The translations under genes were made by a program, and so were the position numbers. The notes below the pieces were generated by a model. That model did no database searches, was not told where the DNA came from, and was given only the letters and a program-made list of their open reading frames with translations. From Kudoa neothunni (taxonomy: Eukaryota > Cnidaria), in assembly GCA_964304625.1 (NCBI GenBank), contig OZ199840.1:4278001-4342000 (forward strand): 64,000 nucleotides of DNA, in the 5' to 3' direction. This document shows, piece by piece, positions 25,656 through 38,834 of this stretch; position 1 is the stretch's first letter; the number at the start of each line of letters is the position of its first letter.

Positions 25656-27618
25656 GGGAATGTGTAGCTCCCATTTTTCGCCTTTTTGAGCATGCCCGAC
25701 AATCCCGATTTTATTTTAAATCGATTATTCACTATTTTAAACTTATGGTCGAATAACAATTAGCCCCATGATTCAATTTTAACATTATTGCTAAAATTCA
25801 CGTTCGGCTTCAATTGATGCGCGTGTATATGAATACCCAGAGTAGTTTTGTTCTATTTTCCATATGAATTTAACTTAACAGCCATGATTAAACATGTTTT
25901 GCGTAGTTTTAAACTTCTAATATGTTTTTCCTACTATTATTTTAATAAATTGTTAGTGTTTCTATCAACTGTAATGGAAAACATTGTAGTTTTAACTGCA
26001 TTACTTTGATTCAGTCAATTTCGTAGAAACTTTGAACAGATATCTCTCTTAAATATTGGTCTTTTCCTAAAATTATTTCAAGTATATGTATTATTTATCT
26101 TATCAACTCCTAATAATTAATGTATTCTTTATTTGTGTCCAAGCATAAATAACGCATTTTTAACAATTTCAGGGTAGTTAACACGACATTTACCGAATCT
26201 TCGTTATGGTGTTTTTTTATCAATAGCCAGCACCAATTTTACAGCATTTTACTCAACAGCGAGAAACTAATAAGTTTGTTAACTGACAAAAACCTTATCC
26301 AGATTTCCACACTATTAAGCGTTATGGTAATCGTATCGAAGGGTCTTGCTTGGGTGGTCGGGATATGCGAATGTTCCGTCAATAAAGAAGGCAAGAGAAG
26401 TCTATTAGAATCTAGATTTTCATTTTTTAAAGGAAGGATGCGAGTACATTGACACCATTAATGCGTCAAGAAGTTGAGCCTGGTTCCACATTCTTTACTG
26501 ATTCGCAGAAAAACATATCACAAGAGAAGGTCACCACACAAATACAGTGGAAGTTTGTATGGCATCATCTTAAGACCAAATCATCACGACAGATGATTGG
26601 TGTCCACAGAGTGTATCTAGATTCATATTTTCACGAAGCATGAATGCGATCTAAGTTAGGAAATAAATGGAAATTTATCGATTTTATTTTAAATTCGATA
26701 AATACATTCTACCCCCATCTCTTAGAATTAATTGAATAATAATTCCATTGTTTCGTTCTTTTAAATTCATGTTTCTTATTCTATACGCAATGCTAAATTG
26801 AAACTAAATATAATATTTAAATTAAAAGCTTTATAATTCCCCCTATATTTTATAATTATTTGTTAGCGGGATCGTTTATTATTATAATAATAGCTTTTTA
26901 ATCCCTTAATAATGTAATAATACATGATTATTATTTTATAAGACTTCTTGAAAAACAATTTCTTTGTTAAGAAAAATTTTTGAATAAAACGTTACAAAGA
27001 GTTCTTTTGGAATCATTTGTCGATATTCACAGTGATTTTACCAAAATTTTGAAAATCCATATAAAATTGTAAATTTATAAATTTCATCTATAATATTTAA
27101 ACTTAATGTGAATTAATTCTTAGTTAATACGTTTTTGAAAGAAAATGAATAATAAATGTGATATATTTGTGTATTAGCTTATTTTAAAATTGGAATGAAT
27201 TATTAAAAATAATATATAAACTAAAAAAAATTAAGATAATTGATTTTATGGCCGAAGTAATTTGGAAAACTTTGACAAACAAAATTAATATACAGTCATT
27301 TCGCGCAATTATCAACAACTATTTTTACTTTCAGCAATATTGCAACCATTAATATGAAATTTAAAATAATACAAAAACATGTTTAATCATGGCTGTTAAG
27401 TTAAATTCATATGGAAAACAGAATAAAACTGCTCTGCATATTCATATACACGCGCACCGATTGAAGCCGAACGTGAATTTTAGCAATAATGTTAAAATTG
27501 AATTATCGGGCTAATTGTAGTTCGACCATAAGTTTAAAATGGCGAATAATCGATTTAAAATAAAATCGGAATTTCCGGGCATGCTCAAAAAGGCGAAAAA
27601 TGGGAGCTGCACATTCCC
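25656..27618 (+). mobile_element. degenerate Merlin-type DNA transposon with long terminal inverted repeats
   Basis: The arms at about 25656-25915 and 27372-27618 are inverted copies, about 85-90% alike by eye. Both start GGGAATGTG, AGCTCCC and ATTTTTCGCC, and run through AACAGCCATGATTAAACATG at their inner ends. Between them, 26449-26643 encodes 64 residues with features of the IS1016/ISXO2 (Merlin) DDE transposase. VEPGSTFFTDS matches the PGS-x-x-x-D word around the second aspartate. TTQIQWKFVWHHLKTK matches TQ-x-IE-x-x-W-x-x-LK, and VYLDSYFHE matches YLDEF-x-W. Just upstream, VVGICECS resembles the first-aspartate word VGIDESK but with Cys at the Asp position. The rest of the transposase is lost. 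Family call moderate, inverted repeats clear. Confidence 0.65.
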
Positions 27619-27990
27619 CATTGCCAAAAATTTCCTATAAACATAGTTTTACTTTAAATTAATATAGTTATATTGATAATTTTTCGATAGCATCAGCACA
27701 ACCTGGCAATGCTTCCAGGCCGTCCCTATTAATTCTACCGGCGTGCCCGAAACTAGCACGTGTCGGTTTATTGGCCACTGGAAACAGAATCTTCACCGTT
27801 TCTCGCCATCTTTCGCGTCGTTATCCAAAAATCAAAATTTTATACACTTGTTTAAACAACGTTTACGATATGCTGCTTGATCAGTTTCAAATTGTTAAAA
27901 AATATTTTGTTTGTAAAAACACGAAACATTACAATTTGCCGCATAAATCATTATTCACTTTTTTTTTACTGTAACAATGTTGTCTTAATC

Positions 27991-28237
27991 ATGAATAATA
28001 GCGACTGTTTTAAAAACTATTCAAAATTTTCATACGAAGAAAAAATAAAAGTTATTGCTGATGGTAGATCTATCCCAGAGTTTCCACAATTACAGAAAAG
28101 TTGTCTAAAATTATTAGAAAATTCCAAACTATCTGGTCCAACAAAAATGAATGGTTGCATGACTGTATTACAACGAAGCGACTTTTATTGCATAGAATCC
28201 AGGAAAAGGGCCTCATGTAGTTTTAATTCATTTATTT
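27991..28237 (+). pseudogene. fragment of a hAT transposase TTF-type zinc-finger region
   Basis: SYEEKIKVIADGRSIPEF matches the segment that precedes the TTF-type zinc finger of ZMYM/hAT transposases (F-x-x-K-x-x-I-x-x-GRP-x-P). After a change of frame the sequence gives KFQTIWSNKNEWLHDC, like K-F-x-x-x-W-x-x-K-x-x-W-L. The following FC-x-x-C word is not preserved. No catalytic domain follows, so this is a short relic. The assignment is by motif only. Confidence 0.45.
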
Positions 28238-28751
28238 TAAAATAATTGATTTTTTTAAAAATTCTTAGATATTAATAAATTATTTTTTAAAGTTTTTAGT
28301 TATAAATTTTGTCTGTCAACTTTGAAATCCGTGGTAATTTAATATCAAAGTAAAATCATTGAGTGCTTACCCAAAGAAAATATTAACGACGCGTGCCTGG
28401 GGCACCCACACACTTTATGCGGATGCAACTACTTTATGTATATGTAGATAGATAAAATATTAAAGATTGTGTAAAAAAGTTTCACAAACATTTTTAGCTT
28501 AAAGAGAATTTCATTAATAAAGTATCAAACAAAAAATCCTAGAGAGATCAATAAAAATATCAATATGGATACAATTATTGTCGTTGTCCTTAAATCATTT
28601 GATTATAAAATCTAATTCTACGCAAATGTTTATTTAAAACAAAATCTATAACAAGATTTTTTATTCAGTTATTTCGGTCATGGGTTCATTGGTGGAGTCG
28701 CTATGGCCCATAGAATGGAATGTTTCCTTAATTATTGGGATAGAAATCAAT
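28238..28751. other. 3' flank of the SLC16-type gene
   Basis: No coding exon. TTTATT at about 28630-28635 is AATAAA on the minus strand, some 120 nt beyond the transporter stop and a plausible poly(A) signal. A word shared in inverted form with 25575-25590 (CCCAGGCACGC-like) lies at about 28390-28402. Confidence 0.4.
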
Positions 28752-30773
28752 CTATGATAGTGTTTTTACTTTGGTTATTGTGATATCATTCATGAGTGAA
28801 TCTTGCTCGATAGAATCGTTGTTGCTGGTAGTTTGCATGGGTATATATTCACTGTAAGAGTTGGATTTGGGATTTCGAGCAGGCCTGACGGTTTTATCGT
28901 CGTTGTTGAAGTGGCTTTTGTCAACTAGATCTTCTGACATGCGGGATCTATGAGCAACCATATGTCTCATGTCAATGTTACTTTCTGTTGATTTATTGAA
29001 CTGGATCGACATATACTATGTTTATTCAGTGAGAGTGGTAAATAATATCAATAACTACTTTAAAGGCACTTCTTTGGTTGTATAGTTCGTAGAACGGTAT
29101 CAGCAGCATGAGATAAACAGCCACAAAAACAATTACTCCAGATATCAAGAATGGAAGAAAGTAGGAATGAGAGTAATCGAAGAGAAAGCCTAGAAACAGT
29201 AGAATTGGCGATTTAAACGTCAATCATCATAAATAAGATGGTTCATAATCGAGCGAAATTAACTTTTGATGAATTTAATTGTGATGAATTACCAGTAAAA
29301 GGACCTCCTAGCATAAGAGGAACTGCTTTTATTGCAAATAGTAGACCGATGCCCGAGCCGAGTTCTTCTCTTCCAATCAAATCACAAACTAACACAGTAA
29401 CAAGGCAGGCGTAAGCTCCGTCGAACACACCAAACGTAATCGCATATGCAATAAACTGATGGTACGATTGTATAATGGTTGCTGCTATATGACTCAATCC
29501 TATAGCTACAAAAGATCCCTAAAATAAATTGTGAAAGATTTTATAATAATTCGTAATGTGATTAAAGTATAAAAATAAATATAATTAATTATAAGGTTTA
29601 ATTTTAAAATTACAATCATTAGATAGAGGGGAGACACAAAAGGTAGCTCGGCAATTTTTCCAGTGACCAACTTGCCAAAAAGAGATGCAATAGCCATGTA
29701 TCCAATTAGAAAATTTGCGTGATCATGATCAACCCCTTTGTTTTCTGCATAAAATACCTATATTTTCATTTAATATTAGTTTTATTAAAATCGAGCGCCG
29801 AAAAATAAACAACACATACCAAATGAATATAAGGAACAAAGTAACCCATCATAAAAAATACACACGAAATGTTGAATAAGAGAAATGGAATATTTTTCAG
29901 TAGATTCATAGGACAGAGATCGGTAGCTGTGATTCTCATCCATATAATGGGATCGATATGGATTTGATCTCGTTTGGAGTTTTTTTTCTGTGGAACACAC
30001 AATTTCATCCTGACAACCAAATCATTGTAGAACATATTTAGTAGGATTAGCATAAGATAGCCAATCGAATAATATCTGATGCCACTTCTCCACCCAAATT
30101 TCTCGTAGAAAGAAGTAGCGAATGCAGATATAAGTAGAGTTCCTACACCACTACCTGCAGTTACCAGCCCATTCGATAAAGCCAATCTTTTATTAAAATA
30201 TTTTGCTTGGACTAGAATTGACGAGAAAAAGCAGCAACTTGCACCGTATCCAAACAACAGGCCATACGATAGTAGTAGAACAATGAGATTTGTACTGAAA
30301 CTTGCAATCAATAATCCACACACTGATAATATACATCCAATAGTTCCAGTTGCTTGACAACCTATTTTCTTGTCAAATAAAGCAGCTAATGGTGCCGACA
30401 AAAACATCACTCCCATATTGATACTGCCGATCCAGGCTAAAGAAACAAATTGATTAATGGGGATATCAAACTGAAATAAGTGTATACATATTTGTCCTAG
30501 AGTGGATTTGAACTCGTCCACCCACAAACTATTTAGCGAGCTCACATTATTCATAAAACCAATCACATATAGCTGTACAAAAAATGAGGCCATTGTCACA
30601 AACCATGAATATCCTCCATCCATCCGATTGACGGAAAACGCACATTTACAACATTTTCTATGAGGACTCACATTGGAATCGATATGTACACACTTTAGCT
30701 TGGATTCTTCTATTATTTCTTCTTTTGACAGTAATGGAATTTTCTCACCAGCTACCTCGGCATCTCTATCCAT
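28752..30773 (-). CDS. SLC16-type (monocarboxylate transporter-like) MFS carrier
   Basis: Five exons (30773-29820, 29757-29614, 29518-29293, 29189-29059, 29015-28752) join in phase to 572 residues. The start is the ATG of MDRDAEVAGEKIPLL; an in-frame upstream stretch lacks an ATG. After a 50-residue cytosolic N-terminus, MDGGYSWFV matches the SLC16 signature DGG[WY][GS]W at the start of helix 1. About six helices are in exon 1 (for example LIVLLLSYGLLFGYGASCCF, helix 4), then a large central loop (MKLCVPQKKNSKRDQ), then six helices in exons 1-4. The C-terminal 90 residues are polar and cytosolic. Family members move monocarboxylates, aromatic amino acids or thyroid hormones across the plasma membrane; the substrate here cannot be read from the sequence. 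Codon use and splice sites look normal and there is no sign of decay. Confidence 0.9.
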
Positions 30774-31563
30774 GTTGGTTTTATCCAATAAGCAAATCTT
30801 TTGATAGGATTAACTAATAACCAGCTAGACTGAATAGCATCTCGACGATCTTATGATATTTGGTTTGGTATTTGGAATACATACAGAAACAATCAATGAG
30901 ATATTAGTTCTAATGCTTGTTGATAACTACACTGCTAAATCATTAGATATATCCGTAAACAAGGTCATACAAACCTGCTGTGTAGGCTTTATTACTAAAA
31001 AATCAAATAAGTATTTTGGTGAAATTTGATGAGAATTAAATGGCCATATTAATATTATTAGAATTAAAAATTCCCCATAATTTTCAATAATCCTTTCGAT
31101 AATACTGGGATTGGCTGATTATTTAACAAAAAGATTCCAGACCTGACTAATAAGCCCCTTATACCTATTTGCATGTTCTAAACATCATTTAATCAGGATT
31201 TTCCCCTAATTAATTAACGGTTTGTATTAATTTCGTATTAGATTCAGATGAGGCGTAATTATGAGGTTCAGACATATTCACGATCATTAATGAATGGATT
31301 GCTATTTTGCTTAAATAAATTTACCAGCTCAAAAAATAATTCTAAATACCACTTTAAAAGATCATATAATTGAATAAATGTTCCAAATTAGTATTATAAT
31401 TTTTAACTAAGAAAGCGAATGATTACATCTCTGGTTAGTTAATTGATGGAAACTTCATGATTTAGCCATTGTTTCTAGTATAAAAGAATTTCAAGTTAGC
31501 AGTCGTTGGTTTTCTCGCTGATTTATTATTTTTTATTCTAATCATTAATATAATACCTTAATC
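30774..31563. other. upstream region of the SLC16-type gene
   Basis: AT-rich with no coding exon. It presumably holds the promoter, but no clear motif was seen. Confidence 0.4.
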
Positions 31564-32211
31564 CAATGTTTCCCAACCTTTTTTCTATCGCGCCCATCCT
31601 TTTCAAAAGTATTTTTTTTAATTAAACTGTTTATAACTTTGAATAAGGCTCCCTATAACATTAAAATTTGAAAGCAATTAATATATACTTCTTTTTTCAT
31701 TAAAATGAATTCGATCAGATCTAATTTAATTTAACGATGAACCCCAAAAATTAACATCTTTAGTTCATCATTCTGTCAAAAACGGCGTCAAATGAAACTC
31801 GTGATAATCCAACCTTCATTAGGAAAGACTTTCGTATATATGAGGCTAATAAACGGAAAATAAGTAATATAAACACAAAATTAATCAATACTATGTTAGG
31901 TTAATCAAAAAAAGGTGATATATGATTTTAAACGGGACAAATTTGAGATTCAAACTGTTCTGATTCTATTCGGATGAAGGACACGTTAAATATTATTATT
32001 AAATTTTATGTTAATCGTCGCTTAAAAATAAGCGACATCGAAAATCGCGATATTAACTTCAGAGTACATCATACTGCCTAATTATCCCATCAATATCCGT
32101 GCCACACCAATACTCAGTAATTTCCACTCATCACCGGAGGGATTCCTTAATAGTTTAAAAATTCCCCCTCCCCACCAAAATTTTGTCACGCCCCACCAGT
32201 GAGAAACATTG
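31564..32211 (-). mobile_element. non-autonomous hAT-like element, family B copy 1
   Basis: The ends CAATGTTTCCCAACC (left) and, reverse-complemented, CAATGTTTCTCAC (right) are inverted repeats. Read on the minus strand it parallels the copy at 52435-53151. Shared blocks are GATTTTCGAT, TTTTTAAG followed by GACGATTAA, AATATTTAACG and GAATAGAATCAGAA. It has no coding capacity. No target duplication was resolved. Confidence 0.7.
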
Positions 32212-32831
32212 TCGACCGTCTAACGATCATAAAAACAACTTATTTCCAACGATAATTGGGGGTTGAATCGACCTCACATTTTGATTTTATTTTTCCCCAC
32301 TAACAAATATTTTAAGCTAAGTTACATTATAATGGACCGCGCTCTCAAAAAAGCAGAAATTGTCGGAACACCAGCTAAAAAGAAGCGCGTTTTTTTAGTA
32401 ACAATAGACATCATTGATTTTCTAGGTTTTGGCTAATTTAGAGTTGATATACATTAAACGATAAAAATTTACAAAATTTTGAACCTATTCACACGAAAAG
32501 AATTTGTTCGTGTAATGATCCCATTAGTCCAATATCATATAAGGCGCTTAATGGTAACTATGTGTTCAGGTGCCTAAGATGTATAAATAAATCTTCCCTT
32601 TGATCAGGAACAATTTTTGAAAATTCAAAACTATCACTATGAAAATATTTCTTTTCTTCGTCACCAGAAAATCGTTGGAAAATACCCAAGATTATAGATG
32701 AGATTTTATTTTTCATAGGAAAAATAAAGGAAAGAAAATTAGTACATTTATCAAAGAAATAATGATTAATTTTATTATTTAAAAGTATGTTCAAACAATT
32801 TCCGATTTTTCGTGATGATAGTCCATTATAA

Positions 32832-35800
32832 CAGTGGCGGGAAAAGTGCGGCCCTTGAAGTTTTGTGCAAGCATGTACGTGTTTTCATAATCAAGTAACG
32901 CCAAGACAACATTTCTCTTCCATAAATAAATAACTTTTTGATGAATAGCATGGATTCTTAAACGTTAATTTTCCTCGATTTTATTATCTGACTTGATGTT
33001 TTACCTATGCTTGCACCGTACCTATGATTATCATATGTAAATGTGAATGAGGTAAGATTTGATACGCGCTTAAAATAAGATAACATGTCATTAATTTTGG
33101 AAAAAACTTGTACAAGAAATTCAATTTACAACAAAAAGAATCTAAGAATAACTAAATAATAGAAAAATATATGGGCATGTGATACTCATACATAAATTGG
33201 AAGTTTGACGCAATAAGAATCATATCCTTACTTTCCATTATATTCGTTTCGTTTACAAAAATCTCATTTATTACCATATTTGAAAAGGGATAAAATTTAT
33301 GTAATTTTTACAATTTTTTATATATCCTAAGATCTTAAAGTATAATTATTCATAATAGAGATGTATCAAAATTTATCAGTTCGATGTAAGAATAGTTTTT
33401 TATTCATTTACTTAATTTTCTTGAGTGATAGCTCGCTCAAACTTCCCTTATTAATTGTAATTTGTCGACTCCGCGTGTTTGTAGAATTAAACAAACATGC
33501 CCTTCTGAAAGCGTACATTTGTTGATGAAAACCATAATTCTGATGATAAATGGACTCAAAAATATTTCTTCACCTATTCAATGAATAAAGCGGTGTGTTT
33601 GTTTTATCTCGAATCGGTCGCCGTATTCAAGGAATATAACTTGAAACGGCATCACGAAACGAAACATGGGGAATTCAGTGAAAAAATCAACAATAACGAT
33701 AGGGAACAGACGACCTTAAAATACCTTGAAAATTATCAAAAGAAACTCAGTTTATTCAAAACGAAATCTCTAATCCAAGAAAATGGATCTGAAGCAAGTT
33801 TTGTGATATAATATAACATTGCTCGGCGAGTCAAACCATTTTTAGATGGCGAATTTGTGAAAGAATGTATAATGAATTGTGTTAGCGGTGTTTGTCCGGA
33901 ATTGAAAAAAAAAGTTTGAAAATATTCCACTATCAAGAAGGACAGTTGTGCGTCGTATAGAAATGATAAGTGAAAATATAAGCCAACAATTAAAAGATAT
34001 AAGAAAAGATTTTGTGTGTTATTTATTAGCTTTAGATGAAAGCACAGATATTAGAGACCCTGCGCAATTTTTTATTTTTGTATCACTGAAGAGTTACTTT
34101 CTATGGAACCGATGGAAAGTACAACGACTGGGCAGGATTTTTTGTATGTGTGGTTAAACAGTTGAAAACAATGAATTACCTAGGAGTAAATTAACAAACG
34201 TAACAACTGATGGCACTCGCTCTTTATTGGGAAAGAATTTGAGAATGATTAAACTATTGAATGAAAAACTTAAAAAAGAGATTCCCAGCCATGTTTTTCT
34301 GTCATTTCACTGCATTTTGAACCAAGAAAATTTGTATAAATCTGCATTAAGTTTAAACCACATTGTAGCTCCAGTTGTGAACGCAATAAATATCATTCGT
34401 TCAAGAGTTCTAAATCACCCTCAGTTCAGATCGTTGTTAAATGATCTTGATTCTGAGTACGGACACGTTACCTACCATAACAATGTACGATGGTTAAGTT
34501 TAGGAAAAGTTTTGAATTGTGAGTTTATCCATAATATAGAGTCTATATTATAGACTGCAATGAATAGAGGTTTGAGCTTATGTTCGCAGTTGACATCTTT
34601 GAAAAACTCAACGAATTAAACCTAAAGTTACAAGGTAAACAATTCATGGTTTATGAAATGTTCAACCACATTAATTCTTTTGAAATGAAACTATCCCTTT
34701 TTATAAATCAAATTAATGAAGGGAAATTTACTCATTTTTCCATTGCTTGCAAAAAAAAAGTGCCTCCGGCTATTCGTTTTAAAACAAAAAGTCATCTGAA
34801 ATCTTTATTAGATGAGATCAATAGAAGATTTAAAGACCTTCGACAGGTTTAACCAAAATTTCAAATACTCACACCGTTATTCTCTGTTGATGTCAACACG
34901 ACTCCCGACGTGTTTCAGCTTGAACTGATAGATGTTCAATCTGATAGTTTATTGAAAGAATTGTTGTCGTTCCATTAGTAGAATTTTACAATTCGTTACC
35001 TGCTAAGAGTTTTCCATGCCTTAGAAATTTCGCTTCAGAAATATTTTCTATTTTTGAGTCAACCTATATTTGAATTTGTGAGCAAAGTTTCTCCTGTACG
35101 AAAATTAATAAAAACCTAGGAACCTTGTTCAGGATATCTTCAAGCAACCTAAAACCGAACCTTAGGCTATTAGTTCATGAAAATATTTAGTAATTTTTTT
35201 CTTTAATTTTCGTTTTATTTAGTATCTGAAATGCAACACCAATCACTTCACGGTTGAAGCTTTATGACAAATATAAGTTTTATTAATTGATATAATTAAG
35301 GGAAATTAAAAGAAATAATAAGTTATGATAACTTTGCCTGCTGAAATTATTGTTCTAAAAAATATATATAAAAAACTTTAAAAGATGAATGTTACATTGA
35401 TACTTACCAAAAATTAAGATTTTTTTAATTTCATGTTATTTTAATCATAGTTTGGGATTGTAATATTCCGTAATAAATATTAAGAAAATTATTTCTGTAA
35501 GTTGATTATATTTGTCATAAAAAATTTAATGTAATCCGAAATACTATAAATCTAATTAATTTTTATTACTTTAATTATATTCCGATTTATAATTCAGGTC
35601 TCATTTTAAAGTAGATGTTATATTAAATTGTATGTTTAAAATAATTGTATCGGAGTCATTTTATAAACATTTCATGTGTACTTAATGAGTAATATTAACG
35701 TTTCATAACATTAGTTAAATTAAAATTTATTAAGCATAAAACCTATTATTACGATTGTAACTTGCAATAGTATGTCGATCACAAAATTTCCATATTTAGA

Positions 35801-35962
35801 AAAATTATTTTATACAGCAACTTGTTTATTGTACCAAAAATGTTAGAAAAGCTGCCAATAAGGATTTAAGTTCCCAGAAAACACTTAATCAACAATGTGA
35901 CCCTTCAAGCTTCTGTAATGAGCCAATATAGCCCGCAGACCCAAGAGTTGTGCCCACCATTG
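32832..35962 (+). mobile_element. hAT transposon with degenerate GTF2IRD2/ZBED5-like transposase
   Basis: Left end CAGTGGCGGGAAAAGTGCGG and right end (reverse-complemented) CAATGGTGGGCACAACTC are hAT termini. They are flanked by octamers CATTATAA (32824-32831) and CGTTATAG (35963-35970), 6 of 8 identical. Between about 33510 and 35115 lies a transposase of the GTF2IRD2/ZBED5/FAM200 type. It has a BED-like LKRHHETKH, then ALDESTDIRDPAQFFIF with the first catalytic Asp region, VTTDGARSLLG, the HCILNQENL helix and NNVRWLSLGKVL. At the end a hATC dimerisation relic (FASEIFSIFESTY, then CEQSFSCTKINK) is present. At least two in-frame stops (near 33811 and 34157) and several frame changes break it. 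The 3.1 kb length, both ends and the duplication indicate an originally autonomous copy. Confidence 0.85.
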
Positions 35963-35970
35963 CGTTATAG

Positions 35971-38617
35971 TTAGGAATGCAATTTTCGATTTCGATCGAT
36001 TTAAACTGTCGATTTTAAAAGGTTCGTTCGACGTTTATTTTTTCGGGAAGCGGGCCTTAATGAGAACGGACAGAAAAAGATGTGATTTGGATTATTATAT
36101 TAAGGATTAAGTTAATTTGGAAGTTATTTAAATGAATTTGTTTAGAAATACGGCAAGTTAAAATTGCCTACAAAACCATGTGCAGAAACATATTGCATTA
36201 TCGAAGCATAATTGAATGATAGAATCGTTTAAAGCGTGTCTCTCCTGACTCTTTTGGTATTTAAAGATCATAGAAATAACAAAAATAATGATTTATCTTG
36301 TTTCGGGCGTGGTGTATGGTGGGTTACCATTTAAAATAATAGATAGTTACACAAGACCTACACGTTTTTCCTAAAAATATTGTCCTACAGCACGCTTACT
36401 TTCTAATGCTGAAACTTTTGTTGAAAAGCACTTACTCACATTGGTTAAAAAAATATTTCAGAAAAATAAACTTGCAGACAATTTTTACGGATTCTTAAAA
36501 TTACTGTTGTCTTCAATCGCAGTAAAAATTTTTGCTAAGATTAGGCATGTTCTTTCAGAGGAGAGAATATCTCATTCGAGAACAAAAATCTCTGATATTA
36601 TAATTATATTAAAATGATGAAAATAAAATATAGTTTTATTATATACTGTGTAATATTAATTTGTATTTTTTGCGCGTGTTCTTGATGTAGATTCTATCGT
36701 AAGACTTTAAACTAACCCGTATTTGCCAATCAATGAAGTATCGTACATGCTCAGATCGTCGTCATCAGTTTCTCGAGAGATCCTCATATTCACTACCAGA
36801 AGACTCATCGTTATGAAATAAAAAATTAAATTCAGAAACCATAAACATTTTTCTGATACAAAATTACTACTAATGGAAAAAAATATTTTATATTACTTAA
36901 TGCAATCAATCGTCTAAAGTGTGCACGAGCAGTGTTCGAATAGGTCGCGTCAGATTAATTCAAGGATTAAATTTGATTTTCCTTAGAATCCTGTCGGTAA
37001 AATATTTTAATATCTCACATAACAAATTTAATGATTTTATATAGAGATCGACGTCAAAAAAATCGACATTGGGCATTCAGCGCTCTTTAAAGTTTTGAGT
37101 TAATGAGAATCACCACACTGACTTGAATTCGCATAAAAAAATTTATAACTATAATTAATATAATTTTTGTTGGAGAATTTATTACATCATAAACTTATCA
37201 CGAGTTTATGATATCAACAATTTCTTATTGTATTATATATAGAGTTAATGGATATTCTGATGATAAAAGTTATAAAAATAAGTCATTTAAAAATCAATCT
37301 ATCAATAAACTAAATCATTTATTATGTTAAATTACAAGAATAATAATGTTTTACTTGACCTAAGTAACGTCATTTAACGCATATTCCTACGGACCAACAT
37401 CTTTCATTTATTAAACATTAATATATAATATATTATGGTAATTTATAAAGGGTCGTAAGTTAAAACAGATTGCTTAACAACAGCAAACCGAATTTGTATG
37501 GGCTAATAGACGCAGCCATTTTTTATCTCTCATGGGCAGTTGTGCATAAGCTTTCTGAGTCGGGTCATAATTCGACATTGAAAAATCCCAGGGTCAAAAA
37601 ATAATGTTTTAAATAGCATTTTGAGCGAATTTTAATAATTCGCGGATGAAAATTAAATACAACAATAACGTCAAATTATTTAGTCTTGGTACCGGGTCCG
37701 AAATTATTAACTAAACGCACGGATTGGTGCATCCCTGCACAGAAATGATCATGATTTCAATTACGCCAATTACAATCGTTGAAATATGTCGCTTTAAAAT
37801 TTTTAGTTTCATGCTTCTATGGGTTAATCCAAAACTTCAATGTATTTTTTGAAATTAATTAAAGAACGTCTCTACACGAAATCCTCCCCAAACAAAGTTG
37901 GGCAGTTCCCGCTAGTAATATCTATTTATAAATAAAAAAGTATTTATTTTTGAAGAATATTTGAATAAAATTTTCCATTAATAATTATAATGAATACTAT
38001 CATTAATAAATAGTTAAAAAATATTGATTGGGTTTGAATAACATCAAATTACAGAGAAAATATGTCTGTGACTTAACCTTACATTACATGATACCGGATT
38101 TTTAATGCTAAGTGAAGCCGAATCAGACAACAAATCTTTACATGAAAAATCTATATTATGGTGTATTTGATTAAAATAATATTATGAATGCATTTTAGAT
38201 CATTCAAAATTCACATTGTTTTGTAAAATATTCCATTTATCCTCTCCTATTATTTGAATCCTTAGGGTAAAGCGATTTAGTAAGGATAAGATAATTTCTG
38301 TTAAACTGAAAAAATCCTGCCTCAAAAAGTTACCTGTTTTTTAATATCAAATTTAAATTTTCTCAAAAGATTTTAATTTAAGCAGATATAATATTAAGTT
38401 CACTCTTCTCATTATTACGTGGTCACATCCTACACAAAAAAGTATAGCTCCAGTCTCATCGATTGATCCCTTATTTTCGGATTAATAAATAGCTTTTTTC
38501 ATAGCGACATCTGAATGAAGTTATTTCAACATAAGCCGGGGGTAATCATGGCTATTAAGGTATAGATTATGTCAAATCGATGAATGAGCTGAAAATTTTT
38601 CGCCATCTTTAGGTAAC
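35971..38617. other. intergenic, no gene seen
   Basis: Long AT-rich stretch. A 33-residue minus-strand frame at 36707-36808 (containing SRETDDDDLSMYDTSLIG) is acidic and could be an exon or transposase relic, but nothing adjoins it. Otherwise only chance frames. Confidence 0.45.
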
Positions 38618-38785
38618 ACACTCGACCCTCATTTATTAGAAAATCGCACTATCCGAACGATTTTTAAAAACATTTCTGAAAATCAGTGTAAACTCTAGAT
38701 AAAAAATAATTTAATTAATTGAAATCAGTACCCGAAAGGAAAATGCTAGGTCCCAACATTTTCGAGTAATCTGGGTTCGATTGTA
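38618..38785. repeat. Tigger/pogo-like MITE
   Basis: The left end ACACTCGACCCTCATTTATT and the right end, reverse-complemented TACAATCGAACCCAGATTAC, are related inverted repeats of the ACAGTCGACCCTC class known from Tigger/pogo elements. The 168 bp body has no coding capacity. It sits just downstream of the CWF19L2 stop codon. Confidence 0.5.
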
Positions 38786-38834
38786 TATAAAAATAGTTAA
38801 TTTTTAGAACATTAAAATAATACATTTAATAGAA

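Noticed and set aside
25553-28405. Larger inverted-repeat element suggested by CAGGCACGC words near 25580 and 28395
   Set aside because: Only about 14 of 17 bases agree and nothing beyond matches; the Merlin arms explain the real symmetry of this region.
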